Below the pieces are notes generated by a model. That model did not search any database and had not been told where the DNA came from. It saw nothing but the letters and a program-made list of their open reading frames with translations. Made by a program: the position numbers and the translations under genes. From Acidiluteibacter ferrifornacis (GTDB lineage Bacteria; Bacteroidota; Bacteroidia; Flavobacteriales_E; Vicingaceae): a DNA stretch of 64,000 nucleotides. The DNA lies in the NCBI RefSeq assembly GCF_009909615.1, contig NZ_WWNE01000008.1:1-64000 (forward strand), given 5' to 3'. Shown here in pieces: positions 27,178-35,993 of this stretch; the first letter of the stretch is position 1; each line of letters begins with the position of its first letter.

Positions 27178-28164
27178 ATGAAAAGAATACTAATAACTGG
27201 GGCAGCAGGTTTTCTGGGCTCACATTTGTGTGACCGATTTATAAAAGAAGGGTATTACGTTATCGCCATGGATAACTTAATAACTGGTAATATTGAGAAT
27301 CTGAGCCACCTGATGCCTTTGGCGAACTTTGAGTTTTTTCACCACGATGTATCCAATTATGTGCACGTTTCAGGTGAATTAGATTATATTTTGCATTTTG
27401 CCTCACCGGCAAGCCCGATCGATTATTTAAAAATTCCGATCCAGACATTGAAAGTAAGTTCTTTAGGAACACATCGTTTGTTAGGCTTGGCAAAGGCTAA
27501 AGGTGCTAAAATATTAGTTGCTTCTACTTCAGAAGTCTATGGAGATCCGTTGGTTCATCCTCAAACCGAAGATTACTGGGGGAATGTTAATCCGATTGGT
27601 CCCAGAGGAGTTTATGATGAAGCTAAGCGATTTCAAGAAGCCATTACGATGGCATACCATACCTATCATGGTGTTAGGACTTCAATAGTTCGAATTTTTA
27701 ATACTTATGGACCTCGAATGCGATTGAATGATGGTCGAGTTCTGCCCGCTTTTATTGGCCAAGCCTTGAGGGGAGAAGACTTAACCGTTTTTGGTGATGG
27801 AAGCCAGACTCGTTCATTCTGTTACGTAGATGATTTAATAGAAGGAATCTATCGATTGTTGATGAGTGATATTTCTGAACCTGTTAATATTGGAAACCCC
27901 AACGAGATTACTATAAGTCAATTTGCAGAAGAAATAATTAAACTAACCAATACTACTCAAAAGGTTATTTATAAGCCACTTCCTGTGGACGATCCTATGC
28001 AAAGACAACCAGATATTACAAGGGCAAAAACTTTACTGCGATGGGAGCCTAAAGTCGATCGTGCCGAAGGCTTAAGAATTACTTATGAGTACTTTAAGTC
28101 ACTGCCGGAGACAGAATTGTATAAAAAGGAACATAACACCTTCGAAGGATATATAAAGCACTAA
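27178..28164 (+). CDS. UDP-glucuronate decarboxylase (UDP-xylose synthase)
   Basis: The enzyme decarboxylates UDP-glucuronate to UDP-xylose or the UDP-4-keto-pentose. The 328-residue SDR-family protein has the [10 protein letters not shown] nucleotide motif and the catalytic YDEAKR triad segment preceded by PRGV, typical of UXS enzymes. A TTG at 27169 lies in frame, but the ATG at 27178 directly after ugd fits the family start MKRILITG. Its stop overlaps the next ATG by one base. Together with ugd it forms a complete UDP-glucose to UDP-xylose route. Confidence 0.92.
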   Translation: MKRILITGAAGFLGSHLCDRFIKEGYYVIAMDNLITGNIENLSHLMPLANFEFFHHDVSNYVHVSGELDYILHFASPASPIDYLKIPIQTLKVSSLGTHRLLGLAKAKGAKILVASTSEVYGDPLVHPQTEDYWGNVNPIGPRGVYDEAKRFQEAITMAYHTYHGVRTSIVRIFNTYGPRMRLNDGRVLPAFIGQALRGEDLTVFGDGSQTRSFCYVDDLIEGIYRLLMSDISEPVNIGNPNEITISQFAEEIIKLTNTTQKVIYKPLPVDDPMQRQPDITRAKTLLRWEPKVDRAEGLRITYEYFKSLPETELYKKEHNTFEGYIKH

Positions 28165-28736
28165 TGGATTATTACTCACACGAAACGGCAGTAATTGACG
28201 AAGGCTGCCAGATAGGAGCAGGAACAAAAATTTGGCATTTTACACATATTATGCCGAATTGTGTAATTGGTAATGAATGTAATATTGGCCAAAACTGTGT
28301 TATTTCACCAGATGTGGTATTGGGGAATAATGTTAAGGTTCAAAATAATGTATCCATTTACACAGGGGTTGTTTGTGAAGATGATGTTTTCTTAGGTCCT
28401 TCAATGGTTTTCACGAATGTTATAAATCCAAGAAGTGCCGTTGCAAGGAGAGATCAATATTTAAAAACAGTAGTGAAAAAAGGAGCTAGTATTGGTGCAA
28501 ATGCTACCATTGTATGCGGGCATGACATAGGCGAATACTCTTTTATTGGTGCAGGTGCAGTAGTGACTAAAACGGTCTTACCTTATGCTTTGGTAGTTGG
28601 TAATCCGGCTAAACAGATTGGTTGGATCAGTGAGTTCGGACATCGATTAGAGTTTGGAAAAGATGGGATAGCCACATGTGCAGAAAGTAAACAGAAATAT
28701 AAATTAGAGAATAATAGTGTAAATAGAATTGCGTAA
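28164..28736 (+). CDS. WbpD-like N-acetyltransferase (left-handed beta-helix)
   Basis: The 190-residue protein is built of hexapeptide repeats (IGAGTKIWHF, IGNECNIGQNCVI, VKVQNNVSIY) that fold as a left-handed beta-helix trimer using acetyl-CoA. The segments GPSMVFTNVINPRS and VKKGASIGANATIVCG match WbpD, which acetylates the 3-amino group of UDP-GlcNAc(3N)A. It overlaps its neighbours by one base on each side. The WbpE-like aminotransferase at 24723 would provide its substrate, yet a WbpB-type dehydrogenase is not in the window. Confidence 0.9.
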   Translation: MDYYSHETAVIDEGCQIGAGTKIWHFTHIMPNCVIGNECNIGQNCVISPDVVLGNNVKVQNNVSIYTGVVCEDDVFLGPSMVFTNVINPRSAVARRDQYLKTVVKKGASIGANATIVCGHDIGEYSFIGAGAVVTKTVLPYALVVGNPAKQIGWISEFGHRLEFGKDGIATCAESKQKYKLENNSVNRIA

Positions 28737-30031
28737 TGGGAATCTATAAAAAAATAGTAGAAAAAGAGACCTCAATCGCGGTAATTGGACTTGGTTATGT
28801 TGGGTTACCCATTGCTTTGGAGTTTGCGAAAAAAGTAAAGGTTGTTGGATTTGATATTAATCAGGAGCGAGTTAATATGATGAACAATCATATTGATCCG
28901 AGTGAGGAACTAGAAAAGGAAGCTTTTGAGAATTGTGATATTGTTTTTACTGCTGATAAGACAGATCTGAAGTCAGCTACGTTTTTTGTTGTGGCAGTGC
29001 CTACTCCAATTGATCAACATAATCTGCCAGATTTGAAGCCGCTATTGTCTGCTTCTAAAATTGTAGGAGAAGTTTTAAAAAAGGGAGATTATGTAGTTTT
29101 TGAATCAACAGTATACCCTGGTTGTACCGAAGAGGATTGTATTCCTGTGCTAGAGCAAGTTTCAGGCTTAAAGTTTAAAGAGGACTTTAAAGTAGGGTAT
29201 TCTCCTGAACGAATTAATCCGGGAGACAAAGAGCATACTTTACACAATGTGGTAAAGGTTGCTTCAGGGTGCTGTGAAGAGTCGCTAGAGGAGATCGCTC
29301 AAGTATATGAACTTGTTGTTCAGGCAGGGGTACATAGAGCTTCATCAATTAAAGTCGCTGAAGCAGCAAAAATTATTGAGAATACTCAGCGTGATGTAAA
29401 CATAGCACTAGTTAATGAGCTTTCAATGATATTCAACAAGATGAATATAAATACCTATGAGGTGCTTGAAGCTGCAGGTACAAAATGGAACTTCCTTAAC
29501 TTCAGACCAGGTTTAGTTGGTGGACACTGTATAGGAGTGGATCCGTATTACTTAACATACAAGGCAAAGGAGTTTGGTTTCCATGCGCAAATAATCAATT
29601 CAGGCCGATCTGTAAATGATGGGATGGGCGCCTACATCGCGAAAAACACTATTAAAAAGATCATATCTAGTGGTGTACATGTAGGAGAGTCTAAGGTTTT
29701 AGTAATGGGTGCCACATTCAAGGAAAATGTGAGTGATATTCGAAACTCTAAAGTCGCAGATGTGATAGAAGAATTGAAATCATTTGGAGCAACTGTTGAT
29801 GTAATTGATCCCCATGCGAGTTCTGAACACTTAAAACATGAATACAATTTTGGTTTAGTAGATAAACTTTCAAATAATTACAATGCAGTAATAGTGGCAG
29901 TTAATCACAAAGAGTATTGCGATTATGATGAAAATTACTTTAAATCTATAACGACCAAAGATGCGTTAGTTTATGATTTGAAAGGTATTTATAAAGGAAA
30001 AATTAGAGATTTAAACTACTTAAGTTTGTAA
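28736..30031 (+). CDS. tviB: UDP-N-acetylhexosamine 6-dehydrogenase (TviB/WbpO type)
   Basis: This second nucleotide-sugar dehydrogenase oxidises the C6 of UDP-GlcNAc or UDP-GalNAc. The 431-residue protein has the Rossmann motif GLGYVGLP, a catalytic C265 in VGGHCIGVDPYY and the closing FKENVSDIRNSK motif, all of the TviB/WbpO subgroup. The TviC/WbpP-like epimerase at 31088 fits with it as a UDP-GalNAcA pathway. It could alternatively serve the WbpD/WbpE branch as a WbpA-like enzyme. It overlaps the acetyltransferase gene by one base. Confidence 0.88.
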   Translation: MGIYKKIVEKETSIAVIGLGYVGLPIALEFAKKVKVVGFDINQERVNMMNNHIDPSEELEKEAFENCDIVFTADKTDLKSATFFVVAVPTPIDQHNLPDLKPLLSASKIVGEVLKKGDYVVFESTVYPGCTEEDCIPVLEQVSGLKFKEDFKVGYSPERINPGDKEHTLHNVVKVASGCCEESLEEIAQVYELVVQAGVHRASSIKVAEAAKIIENTQRDVNIALVNELSMIFNKMNINTYEVLEAAGTKWNFLNFRPGLVGGHCIGVDPYYLTYKAKEFGFHAQIINSGRSVNDGMGAYIAKNTIKKIISSGVHVGESKVLVMGATFKENVSDIRNSKVADVIEELKSFGATVDVIDPHASSEHLKHEYNFGLVDKLSNNYNAVIVAVNHKEYCDYDENYFKSITTKDALVYDLKGIYKGKIRDLNYLSL

Positions 30032-30033
30032 TA

Positions 30034-31086
30034 ATGAAGAATGTTTTAATAACCGGTGGTGCGGGATTTATAGGTTCACATGTTGTACGTCTATTTGTTA
30101 ACAAATATCCTGATTATCAAATTTACAATTTAGATAAGCTGACTTACGCTGGAAATTTAGAGAATTTAAAAGATATTGAATCAAAGCCTAATTATACTTT
30201 TCTAAAAGGAGATATAGTAGACGGTGATTTTTTGAAATCCATTTTTGAAAAATATCAATTCGATGCAGTTGTGCATTTAGCTGCCGAATCTCATGTGGAT
30301 CGCTCAATTTCAAACCCACTAGAGTTTATTAAAACGAATATTGTTGGGACTGTAGAGTTATTGAATATTGCCCGAACCTCCTGGAATGGGAATTATGAAG
30401 GAAAACGATTTTATCACATCTCTACTGATGAGGTGTATGGGTCGTTAGGAGAGACAGGACTATTTGAAGAGACTACTCCTTATGATCCAAGAAGTCCTTA
30501 CTCCTCTTCTAAAGCATCTAGTGACCACCTTGTTCGTGCCTATTTTCATACCTACAACATGCCTGTAGTTATTTCTAATTGTTCAAATAATTATGGATCA
30601 CATCAGTTTCCAGAAAAGTTGATTCCTTTATTCATTCATAATATCAAGAATAATAAAGCATTACCTGTATACGGGAAAGGAGAGAATGTTAGGGATTGGT
30701 TGTGGGTGAATGATCATGCTATTGCGATTGATTTAATTTTTCATAAAGGAAAGAACGGAGAAACTTACAATATTGGTGGCCATAATGAATGGACGAATAT
30801 TGATTTAATTAAAGAATTGTGTTCTATAATGGATGATCGTTTGGGTCGAGAAAAAGGTACGTCTGAACAATTAATCACATACGTAAAAGATAGAGCCGGT
30901 CACGATGCACGATATGCAATTGATGCAACTAAAATTAAAAATGAGTTAGGATGGGTTCCATCAATCACGTTTGAGGAAGGTTTACGAAATACAGTAGATT
31001 GGTATTTAAATAATGAAGATTGGTTGAATAATGTAACGTCTGGAGACTATAAAAAGTATTACGAACAACAATACCAAGAGAGATAA
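30034..31086 (+). CDS. rfbB: dTDP-glucose 4,6-dehydratase
   Basis: RfbB converts dTDP-glucose to the 4-keto-6-deoxy sugar, the entry to dTDP-rhamnose and other deoxysugars. The 350-residue SDR protein has GGAGFIGSHV, the active-site segment STDEVYGSLGE with the DE pair, and YSSSKASSDH. The usual partners rfbA, rfbC and rfbD are not in the window, so they must lie elsewhere if the pathway is complete. The gene follows tviB by two bases and precedes the epimerase gene by one. Confidence 0.92.
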   Translation: MKNVLITGGAGFIGSHVVRLFVNKYPDYQIYNLDKLTYAGNLENLKDIESKPNYTFLKGDIVDGDFLKSIFEKYQFDAVVHLAAESHVDRSISNPLEFIKTNIVGTVELLNIARTSWNGNYEGKRFYHISTDEVYGSLGETGLFEETTPYDPRSPYSSSKASSDHLVRAYFHTYNMPVVISNCSNNYGSHQFPEKLIPLFIHNIKNNKALPVYGKGENVRDWLWVNDHAIAIDLIFHKGKNGETYNIGGHNEWTNIDLIKELCSIMDDRLGREKGTSEQLITYVKDRAGHDARYAIDATKIKNELGWVPSITFEEGLRNTVDWYLNNEDWLNNVTSGDYKKYYEQQYQER

Positions 31087-31087
31087 T

Positions 31088-32086
31088 ATGTACGATACTC
31101 CCTATCATGCTATTGATCTGACCTCAAGAACAGTTTTGGTAACTGGAGCTGCTGGGTTTATAGGTTCTCATATTGCAGAGTATTTATTAAAATATGGCGC
31201 TAAGGTAGTAGCTTTTGATAGTTTAGTTACAGGCTTGCAATCTAATATTGATTTATTCCTTAATCATCCTAACTACACTTTTGTAAAAGGAGAATTAACC
31301 AACCTATACGATTGTGAGAGAGCAATGGTAGGTGTTGATGTTATTTGTCATCAGGCTGCATTGGGATCTGTGCCAAGGTCTTTAAAGTATCCCAAAGCCA
31401 CACATGAGTCTAACGTAACAGGCTTCTTGAATATCCTAGAAGCCGCCAAAACTCATTCAATAAAAAGGGTGGTTTATGCTAGTTCTTCATCTGTTTATGG
31501 AGATAGCAAGGGATTGCCAAAAGTAGAAAGCAGTATTGGGCAGCCATTATCGCCCTACGCGGTTTCAAAGTATAGTGATGAGTTATATGCGAATGTATAC
31601 AATTCAGCATATGAAATGGAATTGATTGGGTTGCGTTACTTTAATGTGTTTGGCCCAAGACAGAATCCCGAAGGAGAATATGCAGCCGTCATTCCTCTTT
31701 TTATGAAGAGCCTGCTTGCCAACCAGTCACCTTATATTAATGGGGATGGAGAACAGACACGGGACTTTACTTTTGTTGAGAATGCTGTGCAAGCAAATAT
31801 TAAAGCACTCTTTACCACTAATCCTGCTGCATTTGGAGAGGCCTATAATGTTGCCTTTGGAGCGAGAGTTTCACTTAATCATTTGGTAGATCAGCTAAAA
31901 GTTTTGACTAATACCAATGTCAATGCCATTCATCGAGAGCCACGACAAGGGGATATTAAAGATTCATTAGCAGATATTTCTAAAGCTAAAGAGTTAATTG
32001 GTTATCAACCTTTGTTTAACATTGATGTAGGGTTGAAAATTACTTTGAAGTGGTTTGAGGAGAATCAAGAAATCTTAGGTTTGTAA
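31088..32086 (+). CDS. tviC: UDP-N-acetylglucosamine 4-epimerase (TviC/WbpP type)
   Basis: This SDR epimerase interconverts UDP-GlcNAc and UDP-GalNAc, or the corresponding uronic acids. The 332-residue protein has the GAAGFIGSHI motif, ASSSSVYGDS, the YAVSKY catalytic pair and the RYFNVFGPRQNPEGEYAAVIP segment diagnostic of the WbpP/TviC group. The N-terminal 12 residues before the Rossmann fold also fit that group. It pairs logically with the TviB-type dehydrogenase two genes upstream, to give UDP-GalNAc uronic acid for a capsule or O-antigen. Confidence 0.9.
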   Translation: MYDTPYHAIDLTSRTVLVTGAAGFIGSHIAEYLLKYGAKVVAFDSLVTGLQSNIDLFLNHPNYTFVKGELTNLYDCERAMVGVDVICHQAALGSVPRSLKYPKATHESNVTGFLNILEAAKTHSIKRVVYASSSSVYGDSKGLPKVESSIGQPLSPYAVSKYSDELYANVYNSAYEMELIGLRYFNVFGPRQNPEGEYAAVIPLFMKSLLANQSPYINGDGEQTRDFTFVENAVQANIKALFTTNPAAFGEAYNVAFGARVSLNHLVDQLKVLTNTNVNAIHREPRQGDIKDSLADISKAKELIGYQPLFNIDVGLKITLKWFEENQEILGL

Positions 32087-32106
32087 AAGAGGTTAGTATC
32101 GTAATT

Positions 32107-32856
32107 ATGGGCTTATTTTCAAAATTATTTAAGAAGAAAGAAAAATTAATAGAGCCTGCTGACCTATCAGTGCTCCAAACAGATTTTCATTCCCATATCA
32201 TTCCTGGTATAGATGATGGCGCTCAAACTATTGAAGACTCAATTGATTTAATCAAAGGTCTTATGGAGTTGGGTTTTAAAAAAATCATCACAACGCCACA
32301 CTGTATGGTCGATTATTACCGCAATACCCCAGAGATTATAAATGAAGGATTGGCAAAGGTACAAGCGGAGATAAAAAAGCAAAACTTGAATGTCGTCTTG
32401 GAAGCAGCAGCTGAATACTATGTCGATGATGACTTTGAACGAAAAATCAATGCTGGTGAAATTCTTACTTTCGGGAATAATTATGTATTATTTGAATTGC
32501 CCTTTCTATCAGAGCCGCCGAATCTTGCTCAAGTAGTATTTTCATTACAGTCAATGGGTTATCGCCCTATTTTGGCCCACCCTGAACGGTATGGATTTTA
32601 CTATAATGATTTTGAAAAGTATCAGGACTTTGTTGATCGAGGGGTGTATTTACAGGTCAACTTGATGAGTCTAATGGGGCATTATTCACCTGAAACAAAA
32701 AAAGTTGCTGAAAAATTAATTGAGCGGGGCCTTGTATCCTTCATTGGAAGTGATTTGCACAACGTACGTCAATTAGAATTGTTGAAATTGGCCACTAAGT
32801 TCCCTCATTTGCATCAGCTGCTTGATTCAGGAAAGTTAAAAAATGCTGAACTGTAG
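32107..32856 (+). CDS. CpsB/CapC-family tyrosine-protein phosphatase
   Basis: These PHP-fold, metal-dependent phosphatases dephosphorylate the tyrosine cluster of Wzc/CpsD-type kinases and so control capsule export. The 249-residue protein has a basic N-terminus and the metal-binding motifs DFHSHIIPGIDDG, TPHCM, AHPERY and GSDLHN. No Wzc-like kinase or Wza-like channel is present in the window, so its partner lies elsewhere. It closes the nucleotide-sugar operon and converges on murB. Confidence 0.92.
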   Translation: MGLFSKLFKKKEKLIEPADLSVLQTDFHSHIIPGIDDGAQTIEDSIDLIKGLMELGFKKIITTPHCMVDYYRNTPEIINEGLAKVQAEIKKQNLNVVLEAAAEYYVDDDFERKINAGEILTFGNNYVLFELPFLSEPPNLAQVVFSLQSMGYRPILAHPERYGFYYNDFEKYQDFVDRGVYLQVNLMSLMGHYSPETKKVAEKLIERGLVSFIGSDLHNVRQLELLKLATKFPHLHQLLDSGKLKNAEL

Positions 32857-32857
32857 A

Positions 32858-33874
32858 TTATATAATATTTACTTCTCTCTCTAATTCAACACCAAATTTA
32901 CCCTTTACTGACTCAAGAATGTCGGTAGATAACTGGAATATTTCGTTTCCGGAAGCACCACCATAGTTTACTAATACAAGAGCTTGTTGTTTGTGAACTC
33001 CAAAATTTCGAATTGTTTTCCCTTTCCATCCGCACTGCTCAATTAGCCATCCTGCAGCCAATTTGAATTCATTATTTCCGACATCGTAAATTGGAATGTC
33101 TGGAAATTGTTGCTTGAGGGCGTTTGCTTTTTTTGTGCTGACTACTGGGTTTTTGAAAAAACTTCCTGCATTACCAATAATTTTTGGGTCCGGTAACTTA
33201 GAAGATCGAATTGCAATTACTGCATCACTTACATCTTTGATGGTTGGTGAGGTAATCCCTTTTTTGTTGAGCTCTGTGTTAATTGCACCATAACTAGTGT
33301 TGACATTGGGATTCTTATTCAACTTGAAGTTTACTGCTGTAATTAAGTACTGGCCTTTTACAGTTGTTTTAAAAATACTTGTCCGATAGCCGAATTCGCA
33401 AACTTCGTTGGAAAAAGTTCTCTTTTCGCTAGTTGGTAAGTGATAGGCTTCCACACTTTCGATTACATCTTTCACTTCTACCCCGTATGCACCTATATTT
33501 TGCATCGGACTGGCACCTACTTTGCCAGGAATTAAAGAAAGGTTTTCTATTCCTGCATAATTGTTTTTAATACAAAACAAAACAAATTGATGCCATCCTT
33601 CTCCAGCTGCTACTTTAAGAGAAACAGAATGTTCGTCTTCGTCAGTTTTTTTAATTCCTTTCAGATTGTTAATGAGCACTATTCCATCAAAGTCTTTCGT
33701 GAACAAAACATTACTGCCTCCTCCTAAGATTAGTAAATCCTTTTGGCAGTTAGCAACATACTCCAAGATGGAGGGGATTTGGTTTTCATTTGATAAATCA
33801 ATGAGTTCTGATGTGGAACACTGAATTCCAAAAGTATTAAGTGATTTTAATGAAACATTCTTGTCAATCTGCAT
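32858..33874 (-). CDS. murB: UDP-N-acetylenolpyruvoylglucosamine reductase
   Basis: MurB reduces UDP-GlcNAc-enolpyruvate to UDP-MurNAc in peptidoglycan synthesis using FAD and NADPH. The 338-residue protein starts with SLKSLNTFGI, has the FAD-binding LGGGSNVLF, the SLIPGKVGASPMQNIGAYGVE segment and the catalytic serine in GNAGSFFKNP. The C-terminal GWLIEQCGWKG strand is also typical. One base separates its stop from the end of the converging CpsB-type gene. Confidence 0.95.
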   Translation of the reverse strand: MQIDKNVSLKSLNTFGIQCSTSELIDLSNENQIPSILEYVANCQKDLLILGGGSNVLFTKDFDGIVLINNLKGIKKTDEDEHSVSLKVAAGEGWHQFVLFCIKNNYAGIENLSLIPGKVGASPMQNIGAYGVEVKDVIESVEAYHLPTSEKRTFSNEVCEFGYRTSIFKTTVKGQYLITAVNFKLNKNPNVNTSYGAINTELNKKGITSPTIKDVSDAVIAIRSSKLPDPKIIGNAGSFFKNPVVSTKKANALKQQFPDIPIYDVGNNEFKLAAGWLIEQCGWKGKTIRNFGVHKQQALVLVNYGGASGNEIFQLSTDILESVKGKFGVELEREVNII

Positions 33875-33968
33875 AATGTGCTGGTTTGTCTACAAATTTA
33901 GATTTTCCACAATAATATAAGAAACCAATGGTTAAACTATTTGCTTTTTATATTTTCGCAACTCCATT

Positions 33969-35051
33969 ATGGCAAAAAATCGATACGTCATTGTTTCTGT
34001 AACAAATGACCTTTGCACTGATCAAAGAGTCGCGAAGGTTTGTCAATTTTTGGTTGATCAAGGGTATAGAGTAACTTTAGTTGGGAGAAACCTTCCTAGT
34101 AGTTGGGAATTAAAGGTTCCGTATGCTACTAAAAGATTTAATTTGATATTTAATAAAGGCCCTCTCTTTTACATCAATTATTCTGTTTCACTTTTTTTCT
34201 ATTTATTGTGGGCTCGAAGGTCTATTTTGTTATCCAATGATTTAGACACTCTGTTTCCTAATTTTATCATTTCAAAATTAAAACAAGTTCCATTAGTGTA
34301 TGATAGCCATGAATACTTTACAGAAGTTCCGGAGCTAATCAATCGCCCTTTTGTACAAAGAGTTTGGGAGTCCATCGAAAAGGCCATTGTGCCTCAATTA
34401 AAATTATGTTATACCGTAAGCGGAGCTATTGCTGAAGCCTATGAGAAAAAATACGGGGTTCAGTTCAGGCTCGTAAGAAATTTACCCAAGGAAAGAGAGG
34501 TAGAAATTATGGAAAAGAAAAATAGAATCATCTATCAAGGGGCTCTGAATGTTGGTAGAGGCTTAGAATATTTAATAGAGTCGATGCAGTTTGTTGAGGG
34601 AGAGTTAATCATTGCAGGAGCCGGTGATATTGAAGAGAGGTTAAGAATGATGGTTAATCATTTTGCACTTGGTAATAAGGTCAGGTTTGTAGGCCGTTTG
34701 AATGCTTCGGATTTATTTGAGCTTACCAAAACAGCTAAAATTGGCGTTTCACTAGAGGAGGAGCTGGGGCTGAATTATACTTATGCCCTTCCCAATAAAC
34801 TATTTGATTATATTCAAGCAAGAGTGCCAGTTTTAGTCTCTTCATTACCTGAGATGAAAAAGGTGACTCAACAATATGGTATTGGAGAAATAATTAATTC
34901 GCATGATCCAAAAGTGATTGGCGACGCCTTGAATAGAATGTTAGCTTCAAACCATTACCAAAAATGGGTCGAAAACTGTGATCAAGCTGCGAGAATTTTG
35001 AATTGGGAAAATGAACAGACCGTGCTAAAAGAAATTTTTAGTTCTCTTTAG
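33969..35051 (+). CDS. Glycosyltransferase, GT-B fold (GT4-like)
   Basis: The 360-residue protein begins VIVSVTNDLCTDQRVAKV, a common start of group 1 (GT4-like) transferases in Bacteroidota. It contains the membrane-facing SNDLDTLFPNF and YDSHEYFTEVPEL segments, and the C-terminal donor site with the YALPNKLFDYIQARVPVL stretch that carries the conserved proline and glutamine/aspartate pair. It probably adds a sugar to a lipid-linked or surface glycan. Its proximity to the nucleotide-sugar operon, across murB, supports that. Its last four bases overlap the converging ABC gene. Confidence 0.85.
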   Translation: MAKNRYVIVSVTNDLCTDQRVAKVCQFLVDQGYRVTLVGRNLPSSWELKVPYATKRFNLIFNKGPLFYINYSVSLFFYLLWARRSILLSNDLDTLFPNFIISKLKQVPLVYDSHEYFTEVPELINRPFVQRVWESIEKAIVPQLKLCYTVSGAIAEAYEKKYGVQFRLVRNLPKEREVEIMEKKNRIIYQGALNVGRGLEYLIESMQFVEGELIIAGAGDIEERLRMMVNHFALGNKVRFVGRLNASDLFELTKTAKIGVSLEEELGLNYTYALPNKLFDYIQARVPVLVSSLPEMKKVTQQYGIGEIINSHDPKVIGDALNRMLASNHYQKWVENCDQAARILNWENEQTVLKEIFSSL

Positions 35052-35770
35052 TCAATACTCTGAGAAGCGTTTTTCTCATTGGGAACTTCTACTTTCGCTA
35101 TACCAGGATCAATAGTTCCTTTTTCAAAACTTAGTTTTCTTCCAGGGAATTTTGCCATTAATTCGTAATCATGGGTGGCCATCAACACCGCTTTCCCATT
35201 TTGAGCAATACTAAATAAAAGCTTCATTATTTCATTTGATGTTTCAGGATCCAAGTTTCCGGTAGGCTCATCCGCAAGTATAATATCAGGATCATTGACC
35301 AAGGCTCTTGCAATTGCTACTCGTTGTTGTTCGCCGCCAGAAAGTTCATGAGGAAACTTAAATCCTTTTGTTCCGAGGCCTACTTTAGTTAACAATTCTT
35401 GAATGGCTTCTTCCATTTTCCGCTTTTCTTTCCATCCCGTAGCCTTCATGACAAACTTTAAGTTGTCATTTACACTTCGGTCAGTTAAAAGTTGAAAATC
35501 TTGAAAAACAATGCCAATCTCTCTTCTTAAAAATGGTACTTTTTTGCGCTTTAGTTCTTTTAAGTTAAATCCTGCGACATTCCCTTCTCCATGTTCTAGT
35601 TTCAATTCACCATAAAGCGTTTTCAAGAAACTACTTTTGCCACTACCATTTTTGCCGACTAAAAAAACAAACTCTCCTTTATTGATTTGAATACTAACGT
35701 TTGAAAGTACTAAGTGTTTTTTTATAAATACTTGAACATTAGTTAAGTCGATGATAGTTTCTGAGGCCAT
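35048..35770 (-). CDS. FtsE/LolD-like ABC transporter ATPase
   Basis: From the ATG at 35770 this is a 240-residue ATPase with Walker [11 protein letters not shown], signature LSGGEQQR and Walker [14 protein letters not shown]. The short form and the sequence near [12 protein letters not shown] place it in the FtsE/LolD/MacB group. In Bacteroidota a stand-alone FtsE-like gene is common near housekeeping genes, but no ftsX or permease lies nearby, so the assignment stays broad. A TTG start at 35794 is possible but would run into the promoter box. It converges with the glycosyltransferase gene. Confidence 0.88.
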   Translation of the reverse strand: MASETIIDLTNVQVFIKKHLVLSNVSIQINKGEFVFLVGKNGSGKSSFLKTLYGELKLEHGEGNVAGFNLKELKRKKVPFLRREIGIVFQDFQLLTDRSVNDNLKFVMKATGWKEKRKMEEAIQELLTKVGLGTKGFKFPHELSGGEQQRVAIARALVNDPDIILADEPTGNLDPETSNEIMKLLFSIAQNGKAVLMATHDYELMAKFPGRKLSFEKGTIDPGIAKVEVPNEKNASQSID

Positions 35771-35791
35771 GATTATTATTTTATTAAAAGA

Positions 35792-35799
35792 CAAAGATA
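35792..35799 (-). promoter_or_regulatory. Bacteroidota -7 promoter element for the FtsE-like gene
   Basis: On the minus strand TATCTTTG matches TAnnTTTG exactly, about 21 bases before the ATG at 35770. Its presence within the longer TTG-initiated frame supports the shorter start. No strong -33 TTG is evident. Confidence 0.55.
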
Positions 35800-35993
35800 T
35801 AAAATCTATTCGGCACTAAAGATTTTGATAATTCAAGTACAAATATGATACAAATAGGTTTGGAAACACTTTGCACTTGTTATTTATGTAAACAAGATTG
35901 CGTTGAAAACTTGAGAAGGAATAATTTTCGTGCACCATAATATAGTTTAATTTTAACGTTTATAGTTATCCAATCAATTAAAGAAAATTAAAG

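Noticed and set aside
24723-32856. Recent horizontal transfer of the polysaccharide operon
   Set aside because: Base composition and codon choice look like the surrounding genes to the eye, and no mobility genes flank it; a composition test would be needed to claim transfer.
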